The notes beneath the pieces were generated by a model. That model did no database searches. It was not told the origin of the DNA and worked only from the letters and a program-made list of their open reading frames with translations. This document shows, in pieces, positions 26,810-34,725 of a DNA stretch of 50,267 bases (position 1 is its first letter; every line of letters begins with the position of its first letter). Source of the DNA: Rhodospirillales bacterium (GTDB taxonomy: Bacteria > Pseudomonadota > Gammaproteobacteria > Burkholderiales > Burkholderiaceae_D); assembly GCA_903970305.1 (NCBI GenBank), contig CAJCID010000014.1, positions 1 through 50,267 on the forward strand. The letters are read 5' to 3'. The translations under genes and the position numbers were made by a program.

Positions 26810-27805
26810 ATGTCGACCTCCGTGCGTCCCCGCGTCCTCATCACGCGGGCCGTATTTCCCGAGCATCTCGAGCGCCTTCGGGAGGGCTTCGAAGTCGAGT
26901 CCAATCAAGAAGACCTGTCCTTTGATGCGGCACAGCTCGCCCAGCGCCTGGCCGACAAGGACGGCGCGCTCGTGACGGGTGGAGATCGGATCAATGCGGA
27001 TCTCTTGCGTGGCGCGCCGCACCTGAAGGTGGTCTCATCGATCTCGGTGGGTTTTAACCATATCGATCTCCATGCATGTTCGGCCGCTGGCGTCATGGCG
27101 ACCAACACTCCGGACGTCTTGACGGAGACGACCGCCGATCTCGGGTGGGCCCTCATGATGGCCGCGGCGCGCCAGGTCACGCAGGCAGAGCGCTGGTTGC
27201 GCGAAGGCCGATGGCAGCGCTGGGCGCTTGACCAGTGGCTGGGCTTCGATGTGCATCATGCGTGTCTGGGCATCATCGGCATGGGCCGGATCGGCCAGGC
27301 GATTGCCCGGCGCGCCCGCGGTTTTTCCATGTCGATCCTGTATCACAATCGCAGCCGCCTGGACGCTGCGATCGAGGCGGAACTGGGAGCGCGCTATGTG
27401 GACAAAAAGACGCTTCTTGAACAGGCCGATCACGTCGTGCTGGTCCTACCCTATGCTCCGGAGAATCATCACATGATCGGTGCTGCAGAACTGGCCTTGA
27501 TGAAGCCCAGTGCGTGCCTGACCAACATCGCCCGTGGCGGGCTCATCGATGAGAGCGCGTTGTGCGCCGCGTTGCAGTCCGGGCGGCTCGGTGCGGCGGG
27601 TCTGGACGTCTACGAGGGCGAGCCGCACGTGGCCCCGGAACTGCTCGAATTGCCCAATGTGGCGCTGACCCCGCATATCGGCAGTGCGACGCGCGCCACC
27701 CGGGCGGCGATGGCGCACCTGGCGATCGACAACCTGTGCGCAGCTCTGAAGGGAGAGATACCGCCTTGCCTGCTCAACCCTGACGTCCGGGGGCGCGCTG
27801 CGTGA
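26810..27805 (+). CDS. D-2-hydroxyacid dehydrogenase (glyoxylate/hydroxypyruvate reductase type)
   Basis: A 331-residue NAD(P)H-dependent dehydrogenase. The Rossmann loop is LGIIGMGRIGQAIARRA near residue 150. The catalytic Arg is in NIARGGLIDE, the Glu in LDVYEGEP and the His in LTPHIGSAT, so the triad is complete. The substrate-side VSSISVGFNHIDL resembles GhrB and D-glycerate dehydrogenases. AAGGGGG precedes the ATG. Its stop overlaps the GTG start of a PHA-system gene (GTGA), so the two are coupled, although no metabolic link is obvious. Confidence 0.9.
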   Translation: MSTSVRPRVLITRAVFPEHLERLREGFEVESNQEDLSFDAAQLAQRLADKDGALVTGGDRINADLLRGAPHLKVVSSISVGFNHIDLHACSAAGVMATNTPDVLTETTADLGWALMMAAARQVTQAERWLREGRWQRWALDQWLGFDVHHACLGIIGMGRIGQAIARRARGFSMSILYHNRSRLDAAIEAELGARYVDKKTLLEQADHVVLVLPYAPENHHMIGAAELALMKPSACLTNIARGGLIDESALCAALQSGRLGAAGLDVYEGEPHVAPELLELPNVALTPHIGSATRATRAAMAHLAIDNLCAALKGEIPPCLLNPDVRGRAA

Positions 27806-28089
27806 GTCGCATCGCAATTCGCCGCGGCCACGGCATGACCCTTCAGAAGGCCAAGGCTGCGGCAGCGCGCGTTGCAGCCGAACTGCACAGCGATTACGAG
27901 CTGACGACCTCGTGGAGCGGCAACACCCTCTCGTTTGAGAAGGTGGGTCTGGCGGGAACGCTGCGCCTGTCGGCGAACGCGCTCGAGCTCGATCTGGAAC
28001 TCGGGTTCATGTTTGCGCTCTTGCGCCCGCAGATCGAAGCGCGCTTGCTCGAGGAGCTCGATCGCGTGTTCGGCGAGAGCCCCTGCTAA
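27802..28089 (+). CDS. polyhydroxyalkanoic acid system family protein (PHA granule-region type)
   Basis: A 95-residue protein matching the small PHA_gran_rgn family found beside PHA genes: RRGHGMTLQKAKAAAARVAAEL at the N-terminus, then two short strands around LSFEKVGLAGTLRLS and the ending ELDLELGFMFALLRPQIEARL. Its biochemical role is unknown; association with PHA granules is inferred from gene context in other genomes. GTG 27802 overlaps the preceding stop by 4 bp. Two hairpins lie downstream. Confidence 0.85.
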   Translation: MSRIAIRRGHGMTLQKAKAAAARVAAELHSDYELTTSWSGNTLSFEKVGLAGTLRLSANALELDLELGFMFALLRPQIEARLLEELDRVFGESPC

Positions 28090-28140
28090 GCGATCCTCGC
28101 GCCTCGGCTGCGTTGGTGCCGAATGCGTTTCCAGCCCGTC

Positions 28141-28176
28141 ACCCCGGTTGGGGACAAGCGGATCGGAGGATCCGCT
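28141..28176. terminator. two stem-loops between convergent genes
   Basis: CCCC-GGTT-GGGG (28142-28153) is followed by the perfect stem AGCGGATC-GGAG-GATCCGCT (28157-28176). They sit between the convergent PHA-system and acyl-CoA-binding protein genes. No T-run follows, so efficient intrinsic termination is uncertain. Confidence 0.4.
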
Positions 28177-28189
28177 CGGGCCGGCGAAG

Positions 28190-28447
28190 TCACGCGTCCT
28201 TCAGATCCGCGATGAGGGCGATGTATTCGCGCATCGCCTCGTCCTTGCTCTGACCTTTGAGCTCAGCCCAGGCGTCATACTTGGCGCGACCCACGAGGTC
28301 GGTGAAGCCCGGGCGAGTCCCCACGACGTCTCCCGCCGTAGCCTGCTTGTAGAGCCCGTACATCTTCAGCAGAGTCAGATTGTCCGGGCGATCGGGAAGC
28401 TCCTTCGAGTCGGCGACGGCGGTTTCAAATTCGGCTTGCAGGCTCAT
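28190..28447 (-). CDS. acyl-CoA-binding protein
   Basis: An 85-residue four-helix acyl-CoA-binding protein. Conserved landmarks are the TLLKMYGLYKQATAGD segment (ligand-contacting Tyr and Lys residues), RPGFTDLVGRAKYDAWAELKG and the final YIALIADL helix. ACBPs bind and buffer medium/long acyl-CoA esters. They are common in eukaryotes and present in a minority of bacteria. Here the setting among PHA genes suggests handling of acyl-CoA for storage or breakdown. GAGGA lies 7 bases before the ATG and a TATAAT hexamer about 50 bp upstream. Confidence 0.93.
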   Translation of the reverse strand: MSLQAEFETAVADSKELPDRPDNLTLLKMYGLYKQATAGDVVGTRPGFTDLVGRAKYDAWAELKGQSKDEAMREYIALIADLKDA

Positions 28448-28497
28448 TGCTGCGTCCTCGATGACATGACCGCGCTGGCGGGTGCCAGGCTCGCTCT

Positions 28498-28503
28498 ATT
28501 ATA
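28498..28503 (-). promoter_or_regulatory. -10 hexamer TATAAT upstream of the acyl-CoA-binding protein gene
   Basis: A perfect TATAAT reads on the minus strand 50 bp before the ATG. No good -35 hexamer is found at 16-18 bp, so the promoter would depend on the -10 or on an activator. Confidence 0.4.
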
Positions 28504-28616
28504 GGACCGCCCTGCCCGCGCGCGATAGGAGGATAGGGGCTCGTCCTGCGGCCCGGCGCCGGCTGGCCTAGAATGAGGCTGCGGCCAGAGGGGCCGCCTG
28601 TCTGAGGATGTGCACC

Positions 28617-29381
28617 ATGCCGACCCGTGCCCTGTTTCGTTCGGATGCCTACCAGAGGAGCTGCAGCGCGGTGATCACGCGCGTGACTCCGGCGGGAATC
28701 GAGGTGGACCAGACGGTGTTCTACCCCTTGGGTGGTGGTCAGGCCGGGGACAGTGGCGTGTTACGTACCGAAGACGGAATCGCAATCCGACTCGCGGATG
28801 CGCGCAAGTCGAAAGCCGAGGGGGCGACACCCGACGACGTCGTGCACGTGCCCGCCCCGGGCTTCGAAGACCAGGTGGCAGGCTTACGCCCGGGGCAGCC
28901 GGTGCTGCTCGAAATCGACTGGGAGCGGCGTTTTCGCCACATGCGCTTTCATACGGCCACGCATCTGTTGTGCGCCATCGTGGGCGAGCTCGTCGATGGG
29001 TGCAGCATCACCGCCGACTACGCGCGGCTGGATTTCGCGATGACCGAGCCGCTCGTGCGCGAGGCGGTGGAAAGTTCCCTGCAGGGCTTGGTCGCTGCCG
29101 CTCATCCGGTTCGTTCACGCTGGATCAGCGATGAGGAGCTCCTCGCCAATCCGCAGCTGGTGAAGTCGATGAGCGTCAAGCCTCCGATCGGTTTCGGCCA
29201 GGTCCGGCTCCTGGAGGTGGACTCGGTCGATCTGCAGCCCTGCGGGGGCACCCATGTCAAGAACACCGCCGAGATCGGGGCCATCACGGTGACCCGTATC
29301 GAAAAGAAAAGCGCGCGCACGCGCCGGGTGACTCTGGCTTTTCCCGCTCCGGCCGAGGTGAGCCTTGCGGCACAGTCGTGA
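28617..29381 (+). CDS. alaX: alanyl-tRNA editing protein AlaX
   Basis: A 254-residue free-standing homologue of the AlaRS editing domain, which hydrolyses Ser-tRNA(Ala) or Gly-tRNA(Ala). The metal-binding histidines are in HTATH (His112, His116) and the second half-site is CGGTH (Cys209, His213), all intact. FYPLGGGQAGDSG near residue 40 is the conserved N-terminal beta-barrel motif, so it is the longer AlaX-M class. I choose ATG 28617 over ATG 28608 because GAGG lies 9 bases before 28617 but touches the earlier ATG. Confidence 0.93.
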   Translation: MPTRALFRSDAYQRSCSAVITRVTPAGIEVDQTVFYPLGGGQAGDSGVLRTEDGIAIRLADARKSKAEGATPDDVVHVPAPGFEDQVAGLRPGQPVLLEIDWERRFRHMRFHTATHLLCAIVGELVDGCSITADYARLDFAMTEPLVREAVESSLQGLVAAAHPVRSRWISDEELLANPQLVKSMSVKPPIGFGQVRLLEVDSVDLQPCGGTHVKNTAEIGAITVTRIEKKSARTRRVTLAFPAPAEVSLAAQS

Positions 29382-29384
29382 AGG

Positions 29385-30044
29385 CTATCGATCCAGAAAT
29401 TCGCCCGCCAGCCGCTCGAAAAGCTCGCGCGACTTGCCCGTCAGAAAGGGCGCCAGCATCGCCAGAACCTGGTAGGCGCCCCGGCCCAGCGCCGCCGACA
29501 TGTTCGCCTCCTCGTTAAAGCGGCGCGGATCGAGGACATACTCGAACGAAAGCCAGTAGGTCCCGATCACGACCATGTTCTGCGCCAGAGCCTGGATCTC
29601 CAAGGGGCTCGCCTGGAGTTCCCCCGCTCCGGCCAAGCCTTCGCACAGCTTGGTGGCCGTGGCGACCTTGTGCTGGAGGATCTTTTTGAACTGCAGCTCG
29701 AGGGTGCGATTGCGACTTAACAAATCGTTCAGATCGCGATAGAAGAAGCGGTAACGCCAGACCAGTTCGAACAACAGGTGCAGATAGAGCCAGACGTCCT
29801 CGACGTTGGGCACGCGCGCATCCGGTACCCGTAGCATGCTGACGATCTCTTTTTCGAAGACCGCGAACAGGCTGTTGATGATGTCGTCTTTGTTGCGGAA
29901 ATGGTAGTAGAGATTGCCCGGGCTGATATTCATCTCTTCAGCGATCGTCGTCGTCGTGACGTTGGGCTCGCCGAATTCATTGAACAGCCGCAACGACAGC
30001 TCAAGGATACGTTCGCGGGTGCGGCGCGGAGGCTTGCGTTGCAT
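29385..30044 (-). CDS. TetR family regulator, PhaD-like
   Basis: A 219-residue TetR repressor. The N-terminal helix-turn-helix reads RERILELSLRLFNEFGEPNV, then TTTIAEEMNISPGNLYYHFR (residues 8-48), followed by an all-helical ligand domain. The body resembles PhaD of pseudomonads, which controls PHA synthesis genes, but this is judged by eye. A phasin gene is encoded 102 bp upstream on the same strand, supporting a PHA role. ATG 30044 gives the usual compact N-terminus. The effector is unknown. Confidence 0.8.
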   Translation of the reverse strand: MQRKPPRRTRERILELSLRLFNEFGEPNVTTTTIAEEMNISPGNLYYHFRNKDDIINSLFAVFEKEIVSMLRVPDARVPNVEDVWLYLHLLFELVWRYRFFYRDLNDLLSRNRTLELQFKKILQHKVATATKLCEGLAGAGELQASPLEIQALAQNMVVIGTYWLSFEYVLDPRRFNEEANMSAALGRGAYQVLAMLAPFLTGKSRELFERLAGEFLDR

Positions 30045-30146
30045 AAGACTCAAACCGAGGCCGGTGCTCGGCGCGATGAGCACCTAGCATAGCACTCGAA
30101 GATCGCTCGCGATCCGCATTGCGACACGCGCGGCGCGCACTCCCTA

Positions 30147-30674
30147 CTAGGCGGGGCCCGAGCGCCGCGTGGGCGACTTCTTCGCGGCGGGCTTACGCGG
30201 CGGAGACTTCCTTGAGACACCCGATTTCTTCGGGGCAGAGCCCCCTGCCGTGGGCTTGGCACGCGGGGCCCCTGGTGCTGCGCTTCGCGCCTTCGGGGTG
30301 AGGGCATCAAGGCGCGCGCTCAACGCCTCAAGGTCCTTGCTGGTGGGCACGCCAAGCGATTTCAAGGCCCGGGCGACCCGATCCTCGAAGACCTTTTCGA
30401 GCTTGTCCCACGTCTGGTTGGCCTGCTTGGACAGATCGCTTGCAACCTTGGAGACCTTCTCGGAGACCTCGAGAACCTTCTCACCACTCACCTGCCTGCC
30501 TTGTCGCTGCAACAGGCCGCCCTCTTCGACGAGGGCTTCGAAGACCTTGCCTCCTTCGGCCTGTGCCTTGGCGAAGGCCCCGAGACCGGCTAGCCAGATC
30601 TGCGAGGCCGAGTCCTTGATGGTCTGGCCGAGCGGGCTCTCGCCCGCCGGACTCTTCCGTGCTTTCTTGCCCAT
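30147..30674 (-). CDS. phasin family protein with basic C-terminal tail
   Basis: A 175-residue granule-associated protein. Residues 15-115 form the amphipathic phasin domain (LGQTIKDSASQIWLAGLGAF, then AKAQAEGGKVFEALVEEG), matching the poly-granule-associated family of PhaF/PhaI. Residues 125-175 are rich in Lys, Arg, Ala and Pro, with PKKSG, PPRKPAAKK and SPTRR blocks. In PhaF a similar histone-like tail binds DNA and spreads granules between daughter cells, so the same is likely here. AAGGAG 6 bases before ATG 30674 fixes the start. Confidence 0.88.
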   Translation of the reverse strand: MGKKARKSPAGESPLGQTIKDSASQIWLAGLGAFAKAQAEGGKVFEALVEEGGLLQRQGRQVSGEKVLEVSEKVSKVASDLSKQANQTWDKLEKVFEDRVARALKSLGVPTSKDLEALSARLDALTPKARSAAPGAPRAKPTAGGSAPKKSGVSRKSPPRKPAAKKSPTRRSGPA

Positions 30675-30753
30675 GATGATCTCCTTGAATTTTTTAAGCC
30701 CGCTCGTTCGACGGTGCCTTCGATCGATTCGTAGTGTACCCAAGCCCTTCAGG

Positions 30754-31785
30754 TCATGCCTCGAATCCTGCGTTTAAGTCGGCATCACCTCGGAGGATTC
30801 TCCGGTCAGCGCCTCCAGATGACGTGGCGGGCAGAGGTAGAGGGGCCTGCCCTGGTCGCTGCGAAGGGGAGTCCGGCCTCGCAGCTTCGCTCAGGATGAT
30901 TTCCCAGACGACCCTGTCGTAGACCAGCCGGACATGGCCGCGTCCGGACAAGGGGTGTAAAGTCGTGCCCTCGAGCGCTGCGCTCAACTGCGGCGCGATG
31001 ATGTTGTCGTGATAGCTGAACACGCAGATCATCTTCCCGCGCATGGCCTGTGATTCCTCGGCAGCCAGAGCCGCCAGCCAGGCGCTGTCGCGCCGCATCT
31101 GGGCGACATTGCCACCATGTCCGAAGGCGGCCATCACGGTTCCTCGATGAGGGCTGCCCAGCGTGATGAGCCGCGCGACGCGGCGCTCGCCATAGCGCCT
31201 CTGCCAAGCCCTCGCCGCAATGCCGCCCATGCTGTGGCCCACGATGATCGCTCGCTCGGCCTGTGCTTCCTCGAGAAGAGCCTGCAGGGCTCGCTCGATG
31301 GTCTCGGTGTAGGTGTCGATCAGAGCGAAGGGTGGCTCGAGCGTGACTGCAGCGGTACGAAAGCCGCGCCGCGCGGCCGCGCGCATCAACGGCAGCCAAA
31401 GGGCGCGATTGCAGAAGTAGCCATGGATGAAGAGAATCGGCTTCCCCTGAACGGGCGAGGCCGGGGGCGGGACGGCGAACCGGCTGCAAAAAGGATGGGC
31501 CCAGGTGAAACTGCGTACGCTCGCAGCGACTTCGCCGAGGTAGGTCCAAAGCGCCGCAGCAAAGGACAGGCGCGCGCTGCGCGGCACCGGGCTTTTCGCG
31601 CACTGGGTGATCGCAAAGTCCAAGGCAATCACGAGCGGATGAAGAAGAAACGGCAGGGCCAGCCCGATTGCGAATCGCGCCGCTGAACGTTCGGGTCCAA
31701 AGCCGGTATGGACGAGCCACCAACCGAGGAGCACGCCGGCCGCAAACTGGACGGCCAAAATCGTGCGCAGGAGGAGCGCGATCAT
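30754..31785 (-). CDS. membrane-anchored alpha/beta hydrolase, lipase-like
   Basis: A 343-residue protein with two hydrophobic segments at the N-terminus (residues 1-22 and 38-58) and an alpha/beta hydrolase domain from residue 100. The oxyanion region is KPILFIHGYFCNRALWLPL, the nucleophile Ser lies in the lipase box IIVGHSMGGIAA near residue 184, and VARLITLGSPHRGT follows. The Asp is probably in FSYHDNIIAP and the His in LSGRGHVRL. It resembles triacylglycerol lipases and esterases; the substrate is unknown. It lies beside the phasin gene, but PHA depolymerase activity is not indicated by sequence. Confidence 0.82.
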   Translation of the reverse strand: MIALLLRTILAVQFAAGVLLGWWLVHTGFGPERSAARFAIGLALPFLLHPLVIALDFAITQCAKSPVPRSARLSFAAALWTYLGEVAASVRSFTWAHPFCSRFAVPPPASPVQGKPILFIHGYFCNRALWLPLMRAAARRGFRTAAVTLEPPFALIDTYTETIERALQALLEEAQAERAIIVGHSMGGIAARAWQRRYGERRVARLITLGSPHRGTVMAAFGHGGNVAQMRRDSAWLAALAAEESQAMRGKMICVFSYHDNIIAPQLSAALEGTTLHPLSGRGHVRLVYDRVVWEIILSEAARPDSPSQRPGQAPLPLPATSSGGADRRILRGDADLNAGFEA

Positions 31786-31946
31786 CGGTCTGGGTTCTCG
31801 TCGCTGGAGAGGGAAGTCCGAGAGGTGAAGGCCCGTTGCACCCTGCCTGCCCTCCTTAGCGCGTGCCCAAAGGGCATGTCAGAATGGGTGCTGGAAATTC
31901 ATGCCGCCAAGCCTAGCAGAATCGACCCTACCTCACTTTGCATCCG

Positions 31947-32738
31947 ATGCGAGAGCACCCCCTGAACCGGGACGAGGCCGCCAGCCAGTTGCGTTTTTAT
32001 CTGTCAGAGGTGTCGCGCCTGCGCAACGAGGCGCAAGCCGATGCGTCGCACAGGGCGGCTCGGCTGGTGCTACGCCATTGGCAGTCTGAGCGGCTCCTTC
32101 TGAGCTATCCGGATCTTTTGGCCAGCCCGCGTTTTGGACAGGCCGCCCGCTTCTTCCTCGAAGACCTCTATGGCCCGAAGAACTTCTCCAAGCGCGATGC
32201 CGAAGTGGCGCGTATCGTGCCCGCCTTGTCGCGGATGCTTCCGGGCGCGGCGCTGGAGGTCATCGCCCGCGCCTTGGAACTTGATCTGCTTTCGGAGACC
32301 CTCGATGCCAGAATGACCCGCGCCCTCGGAGACGGGGCCATCGATGCAACGCTCTATGCCGCGGCCTATCGGACGAGCAGCAGCCGTGCCGAGCGGGAGC
32401 GGCAGATTCAACTCATTGGAGAGGTCGGTCGAGGACTACACGGCCTGGTGCGTCTACCCTTGATCGGCACGACCCTCGCCTTGATGCGCGGTCCGGCCCA
32501 GGCCGCTGGCCTTGCCGAGCTGCAAGATTTTCTGCAACGCGGCTATGCGGCCTTCAAGAAGATGGGTGAGCCCACTGAGTTCCTGCAGACCATCGAAAAG
32601 CGCGAAACCCTGCTGCTTGGGCGCCTCTTTGCCGAGGCGTCCGAGCCTTTTGCAGGGTCTGGAACCGGGTCGGCCACCGGGTCGGGCACCGGGTCGGGAA
32701 CCTCTCCTGCGCAGTCGGCTCATCCGAGAGCCGACTGA
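31947..32738 (+). CDS. FFLEELY-motif protein, function unknown
   Basis: A 263-residue, mostly helical soluble protein. The segment RFFLEDLYGPKNFSKRDAEV near residue 70 is the FFLEELY-type motif that names this conserved but uncharacterised proteobacterial family. The centre is Arg/Leu-rich helices. The C-terminus ends in a Gly-Ser-Thr-Ala tail built by three 12-bp DNA repeats (32664-32699), so its length could vary without a frameshift. I start at ATG 31947; a TTG at 31938 is less likely. It diverges from the hydrolase gene. Confidence 0.75.
   Translation: MREHPLNRDEAASQLRFYLSEVSRLRNEAQADASHRAARLVLRHWQSERLLLSYPDLLASPRFGQAARFFLEDLYGPKNFSKRDAEVARIVPALSRMLPGAALEVIARALELDLLSETLDARMTRALGDGAIDATLYAAAYRTSSSRAERERQIQLIGEVGRGLHGLVRLPLIGTTLALMRGPAQAAGLAELQDFLQRGYAAFKKMGEPTEFLQTIEKRETLLLGRLFAEASEPFAGSGTGSATGSGTGSGTSPAQSAHPRAD
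32664..32699 (+). repeat. three tandem 12-bp repeats inside the FFLEELY gene
   Basis: ACCGGGTCGG plus two variable bases (CC, GC, GA) occurs three times in a row, encoding Thr-Gly-Ser-Ala/Gly units. The 12-bp unit keeps the frame, so gain or loss of copies would only lengthen or shorten the tail. Confidence 0.85.
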
Positions 32739-32767
32739 ATCCCGGGCAGCCAGACTCGCCCGGCACG

Positions 32768-33256
32768 CTAAGGTGTTGTGACCAGTCGCGTGCCGGCGAG
32801 TCGATCGTGCAGGAACTGCCGCTCAGGATCGATCAGCATCCAAAGTGGCGGCACCACGAATGCGCAAAACAGACCGGTCAAGGAAGCCCAGGCCGGTGCA
32901 CCGAGTGCATAGAGCACCCCGAGCGCGGGCAGGATGAACATCCAACACAGGACGTAGCGCGCGATCGCGCGCGCGAGCGGCACGGGCGCCCCGGTCCGGT
33001 CGACAAGCCGGATGTGCCAGGTCTTCATCGCCAGTGTCTGCCCGGAGTGTGTCCAAAACCAGGTGAAGTAGCAGCCGAGCACGCAAAACAGCCAGACCTG
33101 GCGGATATGACGATGGGCAAGGCCGCTTCGGCTCTGGGTCAGCGTATCGAACAGGTAGCCCGTGATGAAGACGACGCCAAAGAGCAGGACGGCTTCGTAG
33201 ACCATGGCGCACAGGCGTCGGCCAAGGGACGGAGTCGGTGGGGCTGTTTCGCTCAT
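32768..33256 (-). CDS. RDD family membrane protein
   Basis: A 162-residue inner-membrane protein with about four hydrophobic segments. The RDD family is named after Arg-Asp-Asp residues near the first helix. Here the first segment begins LGRRLCAMVYEAVLLFG, and the conserved TLAMKTWHIRLVDRTG and HDRLAGTRLV segments are clear. Some RDD proteins exchange Na+ for protons, others have no known role. ATG 33256 is preferred over a TTG six codons upstream. It follows the DUF3106 gene after 139 bp on the same strand. That gap shows no further gene, but the order is that of the conserved sigma-DUF3619-DUF3106-RDD neighbourhood. Confidence 0.85.
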   Translation of the reverse strand: MSETAPPTPSLGRRLCAMVYEAVLLFGVVFITGYLFDTLTQSRSGLAHRHIRQVWLFCVLGCYFTWFWTHSGQTLAMKTWHIRLVDRTGAPVPLARAIARYVLCWMFILPALGVLYALGAPAWASLTGLFCAFVVPPLWMLIDPERQFLHDRLAGTRLVTTP

Positions 33257-33395
33257 GGACGTGGTCGCGTTCAAGGATGAAGGTCAGCGGTGCAGCCTAA
33301 CGAGCGCAGACCGGATGGGAGAAGGACATTGCAGGGCTAGGCATTCTAACCGGCCCGACAAATGAGGGGTGAGCACGGTTGGCTCGGCCAGCGCC

Positions 33396-34334
33396 TTAGG
33401 GGGGATTCGTTGCTGCCGCCGGTGCGGCCAGGGGAGCGGGCGCCGCCGGGGCGGCTGCCGGCGGATTCGCCGGCACGGGCGTGCCCGGCGGTCCGCCAGA
33501 CTGGGGCGCAGCACCCGCCACCGCGGGTTCGGCGCCTGAAGCGGGATCGGTCTCGGGTTTTGCTGGCGAGGCCGGTGGTTTTTGCGGCGGTGGCAGGCCG
33601 GGTACGCGCTGTTCGGAGCCTTCGCGGATTTGCGCCTTGCTCGGCACGGGTGTGTGATGAGGCACGATCGGCTTGATCGCGACGACCGATTTGGTGGCTT
33701 TGGCTTCCGCTGCGAGCTGCGCCTTTTTCTCCTCCGGAAGATCCTGATACTGCTTGAAGAGCTCGGCGCGTTTTTCCGGGGGCAGGGCCTGTGCGCGGGC
33801 AAAGCTCTCGCGCGCGGTGCGCCGTTGTTCGGGGGTCAGTCCCGCAAGTTCGCGCATGCGGTCTTGTCGGCGCTTTTGCTCCTCCGGAGTCCATTCGGGA
33901 AATCGGTCGGCGATCTCGATCCATTTCTTGCGGCGTACGACCTCGAACTTCTCCCATTCTGCCGCGAGCGGTTCAAGCGCGCTGCGTTCGGCAGCCGTCA
34001 GATCTTTCCAATCGAGGCCGCTTGCGCTGTGGTGCACGATGCTTGGGGGGATGGGGGACTTTTTTGCTGTGGTGCCCGTCGCCTCACCCACGGCCGCAGG
34101 TGCCGCGCTTGCATTCGTGGCCGGGGTGCCGGACGGGGGGGCTGCCACCGGCGTGACGGGCGAGCCCGGTGAAGGCGCGCTCTGCTGTGCGACCACCCGG
34201 GCGCATGCCAATCCCAAGATGAGCGCGAGCGCAGCGACAGCTGCCACCTCGCGCGCCGCGAGGATCCGGGCAGCATGCCGCCTTCCGATTGCCGCCAACC
34301 TATTGCTTCTGCTTGAGGTAGGCGTTAAAGCCAT
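33396..34334 (-). CDS. DUF3106 periplasmic protein
   Basis: An exported protein of about 312 residues. A positively charged start (RRHAARILAARE) is followed by a hydrophobic run ending ACARVVA, a likely signal peptide. The DUF3106 domain spans residues 105-205: DWKDLTAAERSALEPLAAEW, KWIEIADRFPEWTPEEQKRR, LAGLTPEQRRTARESF. The LTPEQR-type helices recall the LTxxQ repeats of Spy/CpxP periplasmic stress proteins. The C-terminal 80 residues are Pro/Ala/Gly-rich. The start is uncertain: ATG 34334 overlaps the DUF3619 gene by 35 bp, and TTG 34298, just after its stop, would give a tidier signal peptide. No clear ribosome-binding site is seen for either. Confidence 0.8.
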   Translation of the reverse strand: MALTPTSSRSNRLAAIGRRHAARILAAREVAAVAALALILGLACARVVAQQSAPSPGSPVTPVAAPPSGTPATNASAAPAAVGEATGTTAKKSPIPPSIVHHSASGLDWKDLTAAERSALEPLAAEWEKFEVVRRKKWIEIADRFPEWTPEEQKRRQDRMRELAGLTPEQRRTARESFARAQALPPEKRAELFKQYQDLPEEKKAQLAAEAKATKSVVAIKPIVPHHTPVPSKAQIREGSEQRVPGLPPPQKPPASPAKPETDPASGAEPAVAGAAPQSGGPPGTPVPANPPAAAPAAPAPLAAPAAATNPP

Positions 34335-34725
34335 GATCGGCATAGGCGCTGATGGGGAGATCGTCGGTGAGCAGCGCCGAGTCGATTTCCGCCAGATCGT
34401 CGATGTGCCGTTCCTGCTCGACGTGAAAGATGCCGATCAGCCCGGCAAGGACAAGCACCAGGAGTCCGGCTGCAAAGCCGATCCGTCCATATCGTCCAGC
34501 CGTACTCAACTCGGAACCGGACGAACCGGCAAGGGCCGGGCGGGTGGCCCACTGGATTGACGGAACCGGGGTCTTTTGCGCGCGCAAGGCCGCCTTGCGC
34601 GCCATTGCGAGTTGTTCCAGGCGGCTCGCGGGGAGCGTGGCCGCAGCCTCATCGAGAGCGCGCGCCACTTTCATTGCAAAGGCGCGCTCCCTGGCCTGCC
34701 GATCTTCCATCAGGAAATTGTTCAT
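34300..34725 (-). CDS. DUF3619 one-TM protein, candidate anti-sigma factor
   Basis: A 141-residue protein of unknown function (DUF3619). Residues 1-85 are charged and helical (FAMKVARALDEAAATLPASR), residues 88-108 form one membrane helix (IGFAAGLLVLVLAGLIGIF), and about 35 residues remain outside. This topology, a cytosolic head and a single helix directly after a sigma-factor gene, is that of anti-sigma factors; the assignment is inference. The ATG overlaps the sigma stop as ATGA. The frame is open far upstream inside the sigma gene, but those codons are not real coding sequence. Confidence 0.82.
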   Translation of the reverse strand: MNNFLMEDRQARERAFAMKVARALDEAAATLPASRLEQLAMARKAALRAQKTPVPSIQWATRPALAGSSGSELSTAGRYGRIGFAAGLLVLVLAGLIGIFHVEQERHIDDLAEIDSALLTDDLPISAYADHGFNAYLKQKQ

